Of a DNA stretch of 64,000 nucleotides, positions 27,825-38,263 are shown one piece after another; position 1 is the stretch's first letter, and each line of letters starts with the position of its first letter. The position numbers and the translations under genes were made by a program. The stretch lies in assembly GCF_001984215.1 (NCBI RefSeq), contig NZ_CP019420.1, forward strand, positions 2,232,001 through 2,296,000, in the 5' to 3' direction. The stretch is from Mycobacterium sp. MS1601. GTDB taxonomy: Bacteria > Actinomycetota > Actinomycetes > Mycobacteriales > Mycobacteriaceae. A model generated the notes under the pieces. That model was not told the origin of the DNA, searched no databases, and saw nothing but the letters and a program-made list of their open reading frames with translations.

Positions 27825-28688
27825 ATGTCGGTCCGCCTCGGTCACGCCGTCGTCAGCCGGGCAGTCGAACTGCAGGTCGAGATGCGCACCGGGCTGTTCG
27901 CACAAACGCCTCCCGAGGCCTGGCACCAGAACGCGGCGCTGCTGGCACCCACGTTCTGGAACCCGGACACCGACCAGTGGCGAATCGCCATCCAGACCTG
28001 GGTCATCGAGGTCGACGGCCTGACCGTGCTGGTGGACACCGGCGTGGGCAATGACCGCGACCGCCCCCACATGCCGCCGCTGGATCATCTGCGGACCGGT
28101 TTTTTGGCCGGCCTTGGTGTGGCCCCGCAAGACGTCGACGTCGTGGTGAACACACATCTGCACACCGATCACGTGGGCTGGAACACCCACCTGGTCGACG
28201 GCGCCTGGGTTCCGACATTCCCCAATGCTCGATACCTGATGCCCGAGGCAGACCACCGCTTCTTCGCCCCCGACGCTGCGACCACCAACGACGGCATGCG
28301 AATGGTGTTCGCCGACAGCATCCTTCCGGTGTCCGCACAGACCGAACTCTTCAGCGGTGACCACCGCATCAGCGACTCACTGTGGTTGCGACCCGCCGCC
28401 GGGCACACCCCCGGCTCGTCGGTGTTGTGGCTGGATGCCGGAGTACCCGCCGTGTTCGTCGGCGATCTGACACACTGTCCCATCCAGATCCCCCGCTCGT
28501 CGGATCCCTGCGCATTCGACGTCTCCCCCGATGAGGCCGCGGCCACCCGCAGACGGATCTTCACCGAGGCGGCCCGGCGGCGTGCCGCGGTGATACCCGC
28601 GCACTATCCGGGCCGCGGGGCAGCTCGACTGGTGGCCCGGGGCGACCGGTTCGCCGTCGACGATTGGTTGGAGTTCGAACCTATCTGA
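27825..28688 (+). CDS. Metallo-beta-lactamase-fold hydrolase
   Basis: A 287-residue MBL-fold enzyme. The metal motif is NTHLHTDHVGWN, with further ligands in AAGHTPGSS, FVGDLTH and IPAHYPG, consistent with a binuclear zinc site. The set resembles the N-acyl-homoserine-lactonase-like and related hydrolases, but the family is too broad to name a substrate. It follows pxpA by 9 bp on the same strand and may be part of the same pathway or separately expressed from its own TAGGCT element. The 3' end overlaps the convergent cheB by 8 bp. Confidence 0.82.
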   Translation: MSVRLGHAVVSRAVELQVEMRTGLFAQTPPEAWHQNAALLAPTFWNPDTDQWRIAIQTWVIEVDGLTVLVDTGVGNDRDRPHMPPLDHLRTGFLAGLGVAPQDVDVVVNTHLHTDHVGWNTHLVDGAWVPTFPNARYLMPEADHRFFAPDAATTNDGMRMVFADSILPVSAQTELFSGDHRISDSLWLRPAAGHTPGSSVLWLDAGVPAVFVGDLTHCPIQIPRSSDPCAFDVSPDEAAATRRRIFTEAARRRAAVIPAHYPGRGAARLVARGDRFAVDDWLEFEPI

Positions 28689-29300
28689 GCCGGGCCGACA
28701 GCCACTCGCCGATACCGCGCGGGTCAGCCACATGGTCGGGTTGGACCAACCGCAGTGCGGCATTGACGGCTACGGGCGCCTCGCAGGTGGCCGGGTCCTG
28801 GATCACCACACGCCCACCGGCCGCCCGGATCGCCGCACACCCCGCGGCGCCGTCTTCGTTGGCACACGAAAGAAGCACGGCGGTCACGGGATTGGGAAGC
28901 TGCGCGGCGCTGGAGAACGTCACGTTCAGTGAGGGACGGGAGTAGGCCACCGGGGCATCCAACGACAGGTGCGCGCGCACACCGGATGCCGGCTCGTACT
29001 GCCCGACGGACGTCTGCGGCTGCGCCGACACCCGACGACCCGGCCCGAGCAGCAGATGGTAGCCGCCGGGGGCTACCGTCAGCGCACCCCTGGGACACTG
29101 CCAGGGGCTGTCACTCGGTTCCCACACCGGGATGTCGGTGTAGGTCTGCAGCACTTCGATCAGCGGAGAGTAGTCAGGTGCACGGTGCAACACCACAGCA
29201 CCGATGGCCTCACCGATGCCGGGCAGGGTCTCCAGAATGCCCCGCAGCGCCTTCATCCCCCAGCGCTGCCGCCGATGACGACGACCTCAGGGCCGGGCAC
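28681..29300 (-). CDS. CheB-type protein-glutamate methylesterase, frameshifted as sequenced
   Basis: The gene reads correctly in two frames. From a GTG at 29300, 15 codons encode MPGPEVVVIGGSAGG and then TGA; the rest (191 residues) is in the -1 frame from 29256. Adding one G to the GGGGG run at 29257-29261 gives the expected VVIGGSAGGMKALRGIL. The repaired protein is a 206-residue stand-alone CheB catalytic domain with Ser (GGSAGG), His (VVLHRAPD) and Asp (NEDGAAG) of the methylesterase triad and no receiver domain. Without repair the main ORF lacks the catalytic serine. It overlaps cheR by 14 bp. No motility genes are present, so a non-chemotactic signalling role is likely. Confidence 0.8.
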
Positions 29301-30156
29301 GCTGGCGGTGGTTCGTGGCGTAGATCCCCAGCCGGCGGTCCAACGGGGCGAACATCGTGGCGCCGTCGCCGGTGAGAGCCTCACGAGGGCCGATCACCAG
29401 ATTGCCGAACGGAGCCAGACTTTCGCGGAAGATTCCCTCGGCGCGGCGTTGCAGGGTGTCCTCGAAATAGATGAAGACGTTGCGGCACATGATCAGATTG
29501 AATTCGCCGAAGGCACTGTCGGTGGCCAGATTGTGCGAGAAGAACTCGAGTCGCGAACGCAGGTGCGGACTCAGGATGCACCGGTCGTACTTTGCGACGT
29601 ACCAGTCCGAAAACGGCCGCTGTCCGCCGCTGGCGTGGTAGTTGCGGGTGGCACGCACCATGGCATCGGCGGGGTAGATCGCCGAGGTGGCCACCCGCAG
29701 CGAGTCACTGTCGATGTCGGTGGCATAGATGGTGCTGCGGTCCAGCAGGCCGGCCTCGTCCAGCAGGATCGCCACGGAGTACGCCTCCTCCCCGGTGGCG
29801 CAGCCCGCGATCCAGATCCTGATCCGCGGGAACGTCGCGAGCCTGGGCAGCACCTCCGCGCGAATCTTGGCGAACACCGCTGGATCCCTGAACATCTCGG
29901 TGACATTCACCGTCATGGTGGACAGCAGCGCCGCCAGCAGGTCGGGCTCGCGCAGCACCCGTCCCTGCGCTTGCGAGATGGTGCCGAGCTTGTACCGCTC
30001 CACGAACGCCGTCAGACGTCTGTTGCGCGAGGCGTCACTGTAGTGCCGGAAGTCGTATCCGAGGTACTCGAAGACCGTGTAGAAGAACGCCTCTGCCTCG
30101 ATCAGGGTGAGTTCCCTGGTCCGCTCCGATTCCGGCCGCTGTGCAGACTCAGGCAT
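29287..30156 (-). CDS. CheR-type protein-glutamate O-methyltransferase
   Basis: A 289-residue CheR. The N-terminal helical domain contains YTVFEYLGYDF, and the SAM-binding domain has IWIAGCATGEEAYS followed by YATDIDSDSL and NLIMCRNVFIYF, all diagnostic of CheR. The ATG at 30156 shares one base with the stop of the upstream hybrid kinase (TGATG), supporting coupled translation, and its stop overlaps the cheB start. Classical CheR methylates glutamates on chemoreceptors with SAM; no receptor is encoded here, so the substrate may be the coiled-coil of the adjacent kinase or a remote protein. Confidence 0.88.
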   Translation of the reverse strand: MPESAQRPESERTRELTLIEAEAFFYTVFEYLGYDFRHYSDASRNRRLTAFVERYKLGTISQAQGRVLREPDLLAALLSTMTVNVTEMFRDPAVFAKIRAEVLPRLATFPRIRIWIAGCATGEEAYSVAILLDEAGLLDRSTIYATDIDSDSLRVATSAIYPADAMVRATRNYHASGGQRPFSDWYVAKYDRCILSPHLRSRLEFFSHNLATDSAFGEFNLIMCRNVFIYFEDTLQRRAEGIFRESLAPFGNLVIGPREALTGDGATMFAPLDRRLGIYATNHRQRARP

Positions 30157-33100
30157 CAGTTCTCGGATGGCTCGCGCTGCGTCCGCGGTCGACTCGCCAG
30201 CCAGACCCGGAGCACCGAGGTCAGTTGGTCCATGTCGACGGGTTTGGTGACGTAATCGGAAGCGCCTGCGTCCAGGCACTTCTGGCGGTCGCCCTTCATG
30301 GCCTTGGCGGTCAGCGCCACGATGGGAAGGTTGCGCCAGCGCCCGTCCGCCCGGATACGCCGCATCGCCTCATACCCGTCCATGACTGGCATCATGATGT
30401 CCATCAGCACCAGCCCCACCTCCGGGTGAGCGGCCAGGTTGTCGAGCCCCTCCTGTCCGTTGCGCGCGGGCACCACCGTGATGCCATACCGCTTTAGTGC
30501 ACTGCCAAGGGAGAACACGTTGCGGACATCATCGTCGACCAGCAGGACGGTGTTGCCCTCGAGGGACTCGTCGACACGCCTGGGGTTGGAGAGGATCTCC
30601 CGCGCCGAATCCGGCATCTCCGTGGCGACCCGGTGCAGGAACAACGCCGTCTCATCCAGCAGTCGCTCAGGCGATTTCGCGTTCTTCAGGACGATCGCCG
30701 CGGCCAGCGCCTCGAGACGCTCCGTTTCTGCCGATGTCAGCTCACGGCCGGTGTGCACGATCACCGGCAGGCTCTTCTGCTTGAGCTGGTCCTTGATGCG
30801 CTCGATCAGATCGATGCCGTCGATGTCCGGCAGACCCAGATCCAAGACCAGGCAGTCATAGGTGGTGGGCCCTGCCAGTTCGGCCAGCACCTGCGCTCCG
30901 GTGCCCACGGTGGTGATGTCGATGTCGTCGCTCTCGATCATGTGCTTGACCACCTGCCGCTGGTTCGCGTCATCCTCGGCCACCAACACGTGACGGGGAC
31001 CCGGCTTCAGGAAATCGGCGATGCCGGCGAACATCGAACGCAAATCGGTGATATCGGCGGGTTTGTGCAGTGTCTGGATGGCCCCCATCCGCCGACCGCG
31101 GCCGTCGTCATCGGCTCCGGACACCACGTTGACCGGGATGTGGCGGGTCGCGAGATCGTGCTTGAGGACGTCGAGCACCACCCACCCGGCCATGTCCGGC
31201 AAGCCGATGTCCAAGGTGATGGCGGCCGGCCTGCGCTCCTTGGCCAGCGCCAAAGCCATTCTGCCGCTGGCGGTGACCACGGAGGCGAAACCGGCCTCCG
31301 AGGCCAGCTCGGCCAACATCCGGCCGAAGGTCGGATCATCCTCCACGATCAGCAGGACGGGCCGGCTGCCTTCGGGCCAGGCGACCGACGAGGTGTCCAC
31401 CGTTCCGAACCTGGTGTCGGAGTCCTCCCCCTCGACCGTCTCCGCAATCGGAGCCGGCTCCTGCGGCGCAGCCGTTTTCGGCGGCTCGAGGGCAGCCGCA
31501 GATGCGGGTGCCGATATCGCAGTACCGATGGGCAGGTAGCAGGTGAACACCGAACCCTCACCCAGCGCGCTGCGCAGTGTGATGTCACCGCCGAGATGGC
31601 GGGCCAGCTCACGGCTGATGGCCAGTCCCAGACCCGTGCCGCCGTACTGTCGCGCAGTGCCGCGGCCGGCCTGCTGGAACGATTCGAAAATCAGGTTGTG
31701 GTCGTTCTCGTCGATGCCGATGCCCGTGTCCACCACTGCCATCGAGAGGAACTGGTTGCCCGGACCTCCCGAGGCGTCACCACTTGCGTTGAGCCGCACC
31801 GTCACCGACCCCCGGTCGGTGAACTTGACCGCATTGGCCACCAGGTTCTTGGCGATCTGCTTGACGCGCGTGTAGTCACTGGTCAACTGCCGCGGTGCAG
31901 CGCTGTCGACCACCACACCGAACTCCACGCCCTTGGCCCCGGCGACAGGCCCGAACGTGCGCTCCAGGAAGCTCACCAGATCGGAGACGTTGATCAGCTC
32001 CTGCTCGAGGTACATCGAACCCGACTCCACCTTGGCCAGGTCCAGAACCTCGTCGATGAGGTTCAGCAGGTCTTTGCCGGACTGCTGGATGGTTTCGGCG
32101 AACTCGTGCTGTTTCTCGGTCAGCGGATCATCGGAGTCCGTGAGCAGTCCCGCCAGGATCAAGATGCTGTTCAGCGGCGTCCGCAACTCATGGCTCATGT
32201 TGGCCAAGAACTCCGACTTGTACCTCGAGGAGACCGCCAGTTCCTCGGCCCTGGCCTCCAGGGATCCGCTGAGCCGCTCCAGTTCCTCGTTCTTGGCTTC
32301 CAATGTCTGGGCCTGGAACTCCAGCCGTTCGGAGCTGGCCCGCAGCTCCTCCTGCTGCGTACGCAGTTCCTCGGTGGTCTCCTCGAGTTCGGCGTTCTGG
32401 GCGGACAACAGGTCTTCGCGCTGGGACAGCTGCTCGTTGGCCGCCCGCAGCTCCTCCTCCTGGGTCTGCAGCTCCTCGGTCTGCGCCTGTGACACCTTCA
32501 GGAGCTCGCGCGTCCGCTGGGCGGACTCGATGGCGCTCAGCGCCGCTCCGACTCCCAGAGCGATGCTCTCCGCCATCTCGGTGTCCTCGTCGGTGAACAA
32601 CCGCAACGCGGCCAGCTCCATGACACCGAGCACGTGTGTCTCGAACTTGATCGGTACCAGCAGCAGCGCCACCGGTTCCGTCCTACCCAGCCCCGACACG
32701 ATCTCGACGTAGTCGCCGGGAGCGCCGGTGACCTCGATCCTGTTGCCCTCCAACGCACATTGACCCACCAGACCGTCGCCGAGGCCGAAGGAGTTGGGCA
32801 ACCCCTTGCGGCGGTGGAAGGCGTACGACGCGGTGAGCGCATACCTGTCGGGGTCGTCGGGCTGCTGCAGATACAGCGCTCCGTGGTTGGCGCCCAGCGC
32901 CTGCGCGGTGCGCGAGATGATGAGCGAGCAGGCGGCCGCCGGCTCGGACACTCCCTGCACCTCGGTCATCAGATCTGCCTGAATCTCCTTGGCCAAGCGT
33001 GCCTTTTCACTCAGCTTGGCCTGATCGGCGAGGCGTTCGTTCGTGACGTGGAGGTTGGCGCGCATGGTTTCCGCCGCGCCGGCCAGCACCGCGATCTCAC

Positions 33101-33836
33101 GCGGACCCACGCGGCGAATCGCGCGGTCCCCGGCGCCGTCGGCAACCGCGGTCACGTCTTCCAGCACACTGGTGACCGGCCGGGTCAGCAGCCGGCGCGA
33201 CATCCAGACGGCGGCGACCACGACGAACACCAGCAGAGCCGCGGACACCGCCTGGGCGATGTTGGAGAACAGCTGCGCGGCGCCCACCCGCTCCAGCTGG
33301 GCATCGATCAGCTGCTCGGTGCGGTTCTGCAGATCAGTCAGCCGCTCCCGCAGCGTGTCGAAAAGGCTCTTGCCCAGCTGGGTCATCGCTTCGGTCTGAT
33401 CTTGGGTCAGGGGGCCGGCACGCCGAGCCGTGATCTGGGGTTCGCCGGCCTGAGCAACCCAGTCCGTGGCGGCCGAGACCACCTCATCGAGCTGCCGGTT
33501 CCCTTCGGCGTCGCCGGCCAGGATGACACGAAGCTCGCTCACCAGCTGATCCGCGGTGTCCTTGCCCTCTTCGTATGGCATGAGAAATGCCGGGTCAGCT
33601 GTGAGCAGGAACCCGCGTTGGCCGGTTTCCTGGTCCACGTACGCTGCGCTCAAGTCGGCGGCTGCGGCCTGCGCCGGCAGCATCCGCTGGCTGAGTTCAC
33701 CGACGGCGCTGGCCACCGTGATACTGCCGGCGACCGTGACCACCAGGGACAGGACAAAGACGGAGGTGACCATGCCCAGCAGAATCCAGATCAGCTGTCG
33801 GATAGACAGCTTGGTGCTGATCTCACTGCCCGCCAT
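30156..33836 (-). CDS. Hybrid sensor histidine kinase with CHASE3, HAMP, GAF and three receiver domains
   Basis: A 1226-residue membrane sensor kinase. Layout: TM1 about 15-37, CHASE3 extracytoplasmic domain about 44-180 (ETGQRGFLL motif near 70), TM2 about 195-213, HAMP about 214-266, GAF about 298-435, a long Glu/Gln-rich coiled coil 438-537, HisKA with phosphoacceptor His549 in [10 protein letters not shown], HATPase about 650-765 ([12 protein letters not shown]), then receivers beginning near residues 825, 948 and 1095, each with its acidic pocket (IVEDD, VAEDD, LVDDD). Three receivers in one chain suggest a branched or phosphorelay output. It overlaps the upstream GGDEF/EAL gene by 14 bp and cheR by 1 bp. 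Confidence 0.92.
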   Translation of the reverse strand: MAGSEISTKLSIRQLIWILLGMVTSVFVLSLVVTVAGSITVASAVGELSQRMLPAQAAAADLSAAYVDQETGQRGFLLTADPAFLMPYEEGKDTADQLVSELRVILAGDAEGNRQLDEVVSAATDWVAQAGEPQITARRAGPLTQDQTEAMTQLGKSLFDTLRERLTDLQNRTEQLIDAQLERVGAAQLFSNIAQAVSAALLVFVVVAAVWMSRRLLTRPVTSVLEDVTAVADGAGDRAIRRVGPREIAVLAGAAETMRANLHVTNERLADQAKLSEKARLAKEIQADLMTEVQGVSEPAAACSLIISRTAQALGANHGALYLQQPDDPDRYALTASYAFHRRKGLPNSFGLGDGLVGQCALEGNRIEVTGAPGDYVEIVSGLGRTEPVALLLVPIKFETHVLGVMELAALRLFTDEDTEMAESIALGVGAALSAIESAQRTRELLKVSQAQTEELQTQEEELRAANEQLSQREDLLSAQNAELEETTEELRTQQEELRASSERLEFQAQTLEAKNEELERLSGSLEARAEELAVSSRYKSEFLANMSHELRTPLNSILILAGLLTDSDDPLTEKQHEFAETIQQSGKDLLNLIDEVLDLAKVESGSMYLEQELINVSDLVSFLERTFGPVAGAKGVEFGVVVDSAAPRQLTSDYTRVKQIAKNLVANAVKFTDRGSVTVRLNASGDASGGPGNQFLSMAVVDTGIGIDENDHNLIFESFQQAGRGTARQYGGTGLGLAISRELARHLGGDITLRSALGEGSVFTCYLPIGTAISAPASAAALEPPKTAAPQEPAPIAETVEGEDSDTRFGTVDTSSVAWPEGSRPVLLIVEDDPTFGRMLAELASEAGFASVVTASGRMALALAKERRPAAITLDIGLPDMAGWVVLDVLKHDLATRHIPVNVVSGADDDGRGRRMGAIQTLHKPADITDLRSMFAGIADFLKPGPRHVLVAEDDANQRQVVKHMIESDDIDITTVGTGAQVLAELAGPTTYDCLVLDLGLPDIDGIDLIERIKDQLKQKSLPVIVHTGRELTSAETERLEALAAAIVLKNAKSPERLLDETALFLHRVATEMPDSAREILSNPRRVDESLEGNTVLLVDDDVRNVFSLGSALKRYGITVVPARNGQEGLDNLAAHPEVGLVLMDIMMPVMDGYEAMRRIRADGRWRNLPIVALTAKAMKGDRQKCLDAGASDYVTKPVDMDQLTSVLRVWLASRPRTQREPSEN

Positions 33837-36474
33837 GCACGCTCACCTTAGCTTCAGCCGGTGCCGTTGCCGGGCCGAACCGCCGTCCGATTTCCACATA
33901 CGCGCTCAGATCGGTGGCCTCGATCGGGCGGGCATACAGAAAGCCTTGCTGTAGAACACATCCCGCGTCGCGTAGCCAATCGGCCTGCTCTTGGGTCTCG
34001 ACGCCTTCGGCGATCAGGTCGACCTCCATGGTGGCCGCCACCGCGATCTGGCTGCGCACCAACCGCTGCACCCGATCATTGGTGTTGACCTCGGCGATAA
34101 AAGACCGGTCGATCTTGAGCCAGTCCACCGGAACGTGCATCAGATTCGACATACTCGAGTGCTCCACCCCGAAATCATCGATGGCCAAACTGAATCCGAT
34201 CTCGCGGGCGCGCCGCAACGCCTCGTGCGCGGGGGTGGGGTCACCGGAGAACGCGCCCTCGGTGAGTTCCAGGCAGACCCGCTGCGGGGCGATTCCGTTG
34301 TCCCGCTGGGCGGCGACGAGGTGGTCCAGGAAGCTGGTGTCGAGCACCTGGTCCGGCGACAGGTTGACGTGGAGTTTGAGATCATCGCGGCCCAGCGCCA
34401 CGAAGTCCGCAAAACTGCGGGTCACGATCCACCGGCCCAGCGGCCCCACCTGACCGGCATCCTCGGCCAGCGCGATGATCTCTCCTGCCGGGATCTCCTC
34501 GTCACCGACGCGCCAACGCACCAGCGCCTCCAAACCGAACAGGGTGCGCGTCCTCGAATCCACGATCGGTTGGTAGGCCATTCGGAAATCCGATCGCGCA
34601 ATGGCGTCGGACACCTCGGCCCGCAGATATACCTTGCCCTGGTGTTGCGAGCCGATCATCTCGGTGTAGAGCACACACTCCTTGGATCGGGTTTTCTTGG
34701 CCTCGAACATGGCCATGTCCGCCTGCGTCAGCAGTTCCTCGGGAGTGTGCGCGGTGGCCCCCAGACAGGCGATGCCCATGCTCAGTGACGGCTGGATCGT
34801 GACGTTCCTGCACCGCACCGGTTCCGACTGCGCCGCAGCCAGGATGCGGTTGCCCGCGGCCACCGCCGCCGTGGTGGACGACACGTCCTCGAACACGAGG
34901 ATGAACTCGTCGCCGCCGACCCGGCACACCAGGGTGTCACCGCGCACCGCCGAACGCAGCCGGCGCGCGATCTCCACGAGGAGCTCGTCTCCGGTGTCGT
35001 GTCCGTAGGTGTCATTGACGGTTTTGAAGTGGTTGACGTCGAGGTAGAGCATCGCCACCAGGCTCGAGCCGGCGACCCGGTGCCGCGCCAGGAGCGCCAG
35101 CCGTTCGTTGAGCTGTCGGCGGTTCGCCAGATTCGTCAGTGGATCGTGGCTGGCGAGGTGCCGGATCTCGGTCTGCGCCTGCTTGATCTCGGTGAGGTCG
35201 TGAACCACGGCGGCCACATGCAGATCCACCGATCCTCCGATGGGCGACAACGTGATCGTCACATCGACAGGACGGCCGTCATGCGCACACAGCGTCATCT
35301 CCAAGGCGATCTCCTGGAGTGTGGTCACCGTGATGTCGATCTGCTCGCGCAGGCGCTCGCGATGGCCCTCGGCTGCCAACTCCACGATGGACCGGCCGAT
35401 CAGGGCGTCACCTTGCCCGCTGAACAGCGCGGTGGCGGCCTTGTTGCAGCTGCGGATCTCACCGGAGGCGTCGACGGCCAGGATCGCGTCACCGGTGGCC
35501 TGCATGACGGCTGCATACTCGGCGGCCACCCGGTACAGCGTCGCGTTGGAGACCGCCAGCGCCGCCGCCACCGACGCCCCGCGGAACAACGCGGCATCCG
35601 ACTCGGAGAAGTCCGCGTTCCGCCCGACACAGACGACGCCGACCTGCTGGCTCCTGGCGGTCATCTCCTCCACCAGCACGGCCGGGTGTGATGCAGTGGC
35701 GGCTCCCCCGGCCATGTGCTCGACAAGCCAGGCCCGCAGCCGGTCCGGATTGCCGCCGGCGGGCGCCAGCGAATAATTCCAGCCCTGCTCAGGACTCGGC
35801 AACCGCAGCACACAGTCGGCGCCGAACATCGAGCTCATCTCCGCGACGATGGTCTTCTCCAGGGACGCCAGGTCGATGCTGGCCTCGGCGAAGATGTTGG
35901 TGAGCCGCTCGCGGCGGCGGGTGAAGGCCAGCTCTTCCCGCTGGCGAATCTCGGCGCCCCGGGCCACCTGCAGCTGTTGCTCGTGCAGCTTGGCCGCCTC
36001 CTGGCGGAGTCGCACAAAGGAGTGGTCCAGCTCCAGCAACGCCTTCACCTTGGCGTAGAACACCTGCCGGGAAACCGGTTTGACCAGGAAGTCGACAGCG
36101 CCCAGATCGTAGCCTCGGTGTAGGTCAGCCGCCTCGGCCTGCCCGGTCAGGAAGATGATCGGTGTGGAGGCGAGTTCCTCGACGTCGCGGATCAACTGCG
36201 CCGTCTCGAAACCGTCCATACCCGGCATGTTGATGTCGAGGACGATGACCGCAACCCGTCGCCGCAGCAGCAGCGTCAGCGCTTCTTCTCCCGAACCTGC
36301 CTGGACGATCTCGCATTGGAGCGGTGTCAGAACGGTGGCCAGCACGTCGCGTAGTCGAGCGTCGTCGTCGACGACCAGGACCACCTGCTGATCCTGCGAG
36401 ACCACACCGGTTTCCGACGTCGAGATCCGCGAATCCTGACTCGCCACTTCCGGTACAAGCACCCCGACTTCCAC
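33823..36474 (-). CDS. Response regulator with PAS, GGDEF and EAL domains (cyclic-di-GMP turnover)
   Basis: An 883-residue bifunctional-looking c-di-GMP protein. A receiver domain (about 30-150) has the phosphoacceptor Asp80 in VIVLDINMPGMDG; a GAF-like region (about 185-310) and PAS domain (about 318-435) follow. The GGDEF motif is intact at 520-524 (RVGGDEF), and the upstream inhibitory-site position reads RGDT rather than RxxD. The EAL motif is intact at 649-651 (GLEALVRW), with ELTEGAF and IDDFGVEHSS also kept. Both cyclase and phosphodiesterase activities are therefore possible. The GTG at 36474 has AGGCGG directly before it, and the true start could be slightly downstream. It heads the four-gene signalling operon. 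Confidence 0.9.
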   Translation of the reverse strand: MEVGVLVPEVASQDSRISTSETGVVSQDQQVVLVVDDDARLRDVLATVLTPLQCEIVQAGSGEEALTLLLRRRVAVIVLDINMPGMDGFETAQLIRDVEELASTPIIFLTGQAEAADLHRGYDLGAVDFLVKPVSRQVFYAKVKALLELDHSFVRLRQEAAKLHEQQLQVARGAEIRQREELAFTRRRERLTNIFAEASIDLASLEKTIVAEMSSMFGADCVLRLPSPEQGWNYSLAPAGGNPDRLRAWLVEHMAGGAATASHPAVLVEEMTARSQQVGVVCVGRNADFSESDAALFRGASVAAALAVSNATLYRVAAEYAAVMQATGDAILAVDASGEIRSCNKAATALFSGQGDALIGRSIVELAAEGHRERLREQIDITVTTLQEIALEMTLCAHDGRPVDVTITLSPIGGSVDLHVAAVVHDLTEIKQAQTEIRHLASHDPLTNLANRRQLNERLALLARHRVAGSSLVAMLYLDVNHFKTVNDTYGHDTGDELLVEIARRLRSAVRGDTLVCRVGGDEFILVFEDVSSTTAAVAAGNRILAAAQSEPVRCRNVTIQPSLSMGIACLGATAHTPEELLTQADMAMFEAKKTRSKECVLYTEMIGSQHQGKVYLRAEVSDAIARSDFRMAYQPIVDSRTRTLFGLEALVRWRVGDEEIPAGEIIALAEDAGQVGPLGRWIVTRSFADFVALGRDDLKLHVNLSPDQVLDTSFLDHLVAAQRDNGIAPQRVCLELTEGAFSGDPTPAHEALRRAREIGFSLAIDDFGVEHSSMSNLMHVPVDWLKIDRSFIAEVNTNDRVQRLVRSQIAVAATMEVDLIAEGVETQEQADWLRDAGCVLQQGFLYARPIEATDLSAYVEIGRRFGPATAPAEAKVSVHGGQ

Positions 36475-36681
36475 CCGCCTTGGTCTCGAACGAGATGCCC
36501 ACCACCCCGGCCCGCTAATCCGCGTCGGCGAAGCGATCCGCGAGGGACAGCCTAACGGGAATCCCAGGAGATGGCAGCCGACCTCGCGAGAAAGAGCCTG
36601 CTGCCGACAGCCGCCCGGCCTCGGTTCCGCTGACTTCAGCGAACTGCAGAACCGACGTCGACACCCCCGCCCGCGGCCGGT
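36475..36681. other. Intergenic region between the signalling operon and accD4
   Basis: This 207-bp gap must hold the promoter of the minus-strand GGDEF/EAL-kinase-cheR-cheB operon, and the 3' end of the accD4 transcription unit. I see a small perfect dyad CGCTGACTTCAGCG at 36628-36641, a possible terminator stem on the accD4 side, but no convincing T-tract or promoter hexamers. No ORF is credible. Confidence 0.4.
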
Positions 36682-38256
36682 CTAGATCGGGATGAGGCCG
36701 TGCTTACGCTGCACGCGGGTGATCTGCTTGTCGCGCAGCAACCGCATGGCGCTGCGCAGCTTCAGCCGGGTCTCGTGCGGCTCGATGACCGCATCGATGT
36801 AACCGCGCTCGGCTGCGATGTACGGGGTGGCCAGATTCAGGTTGTAGCCCTCGATGAAGTCCGCCTTGATCTTCTGCACCTCCGGCGCAGTGGGATCGGG
36901 GAACCGCTTCACCAGCAACTGCGCCGCGCCCTCGGCGCCGATCACCGCGATGCGGGCGGTGGGCCAGACGAAGTTCATGTCGGCGGTCAGCTGCTTGGAT
37001 CCCATCACCGCGTACGCGCCACCGTAGGACTTGCGGATGGTGATGGTGACCTTCGGGACGTCGGCCTCGACCACCGAATACAGGAAGCGACCGCCGCGCT
37101 TGATGATGCCGTTCTTCTCCTGCTGTACACCGGGCATGAAGCCCGGGGTGTCGACGACGAAGACCAGCGGGATGTTGAACGAGTCGCAGAACCGCACGAA
37201 GCGGGCGGCCTTGTCGGATTCCTCGTTGTCGATGGCGCCGGCGTTGTACATCGGCTGGTTGGCGATCACGCCGACGGTGCGGCCGTCCACGCGGGCATAA
37301 CCGGTGATGATCGCCTGCCCGGCTTGTGCTGCCACGTCGAGGAATTCGCCGTCGTCGAAGATGCGGATCAGGATCTCGTGCATGTCGTAGCCCATGTTGT
37401 CGGCGTCCGGCACGATGGTGTCCAGCTCGAGGTCATGGGGCGTGATCTCGGGCTCCAGCCCGGGGTTGACCACGGGCTCTTCGTCAAAGGTGTTGGGCGG
37501 CAGGAAGCTCAGGTAGTCGCGGACGTACTGGAAAGCCGCCTTCTCGTCCTCGACCACCTGGTGGATGTTGCCGTAGCGGGCCTGCTGATCGGCGCCACCC
37601 AGTTCGTCGAGTGAGACGTCCTCACCGGTGACGTCCTTGATCACGTCGGGTCCGGTGACGAACATGTAGCCCTGGTCGCGCACGGCCACGATGAGATCGG
37701 TCTGGATGGGCGAATACACCGCTCCGCCGGCACATTTGCCGAGGATGATGGAGACCTGCGGCACCAGCCCGGACAACAGCTCATGCCGACGTCCCAGCTC
37801 GGCGTACCAGGCCAGCGAGGTCGCGGCGTCCTGGATGCGGGCGCCGCCGGAGTCGTTGATGCCGATGATCGGGCAGCCCACCATGGCCACCCACTCCATC
37901 AGCCGGGCGACCTTGCGGCCGAACATCTCTCCGACGGTGCCCTGGAACACCGTCTGATCGTGGCTGAACACCCCGACCGGGCGCCCGTTGATGGTGGCGT
38001 GCCCGGTCACCACACCGTCGCCGTAGAGCGCTGCGGGGTCACCCGGAGTCTTGGCCAGCGCGCCGATCTCGAAGAAGCTGCCCGGATCGACCAGGTCGTA
38101 GATGCGGGCGCGGGCGCTGGGAATGCCCTTCTTCTCGCGCTTGGCAACGGCTTTGGCGCCGCCTGGCTCCTTGGCCAGCTCCAGCTTCTCGCGCAGGTCG
38201 GCGAGTTTCTCCGCCGTGGTCGCAGGAGCCTGCTTCACCGGGTTCTCGTCCGTCAC
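36682..38256 (-). CDS. accD4: Acyl-CoA carboxylase beta subunit AccD4
   Basis: A 524-residue carboxyltransferase subunit (M. tuberculosis AccD4 is 522). It carboxylates long-chain acyl-CoA, providing the alpha-carboxylated chain that Pks13 condenses with the meromycolate. The two crotonase-like halves are visible, with [13 protein letters not shown] and [11 protein letters not shown] in the N half, and [29 protein letters not shown] and [12 protein letters not shown] in the C half forming the carboxybiotin and acyl-CoA sites. It starts 7 bp after the pks13 stop and is the last gene of the fadD32-pks13-accD4 operon. It needs AccA3 biotin carboxylase, encoded elsewhere. Confidence 0.97.
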   Translation of the reverse strand: MTDENPVKQAPATTAEKLADLREKLELAKEPGGAKAVAKREKKGIPSARARIYDLVDPGSFFEIGALAKTPGDPAALYGDGVVTGHATINGRPVGVFSHDQTVFQGTVGEMFGRKVARLMEWVAMVGCPIIGINDSGGARIQDAATSLAWYAELGRRHELLSGLVPQVSIILGKCAGGAVYSPIQTDLIVAVRDQGYMFVTGPDVIKDVTGEDVSLDELGGADQQARYGNIHQVVEDEKAAFQYVRDYLSFLPPNTFDEEPVVNPGLEPEITPHDLELDTIVPDADNMGYDMHEILIRIFDDGEFLDVAAQAGQAIITGYARVDGRTVGVIANQPMYNAGAIDNEESDKAARFVRFCDSFNIPLVFVVDTPGFMPGVQQEKNGIIKRGGRFLYSVVEADVPKVTITIRKSYGGAYAVMGSKQLTADMNFVWPTARIAVIGAEGAAQLLVKRFPDPTAPEVQKIKADFIEGYNLNLATPYIAAERGYIDAVIEPHETRLKLRSAMRLLRDKQITRVQRKHGLIPI

Positions 38257-38263
38257 GCCGCGC

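Noticed and set aside
29253..29261. Programmed -1 frameshift in cheB as the preferred explanation
   Set aside because: The site lacks a proper X-XXY-YYZ heptamer and no strong downstream stem is obvious; a missing base is simpler given the other homopolymer cases.
28681..30156. Chemotaxis locus controlling motility
   Set aside because: CheB and CheR are present, but no chemoreceptor, CheA, CheW, CheY stand-alone or flagellar gene is seen, and mycobacteria are non-motile.
21565..36681. Prophage or integrative element
   Set aside because: No integrase, phage structural gene, tRNA attachment site or terminal repeat was seen at the block borders.
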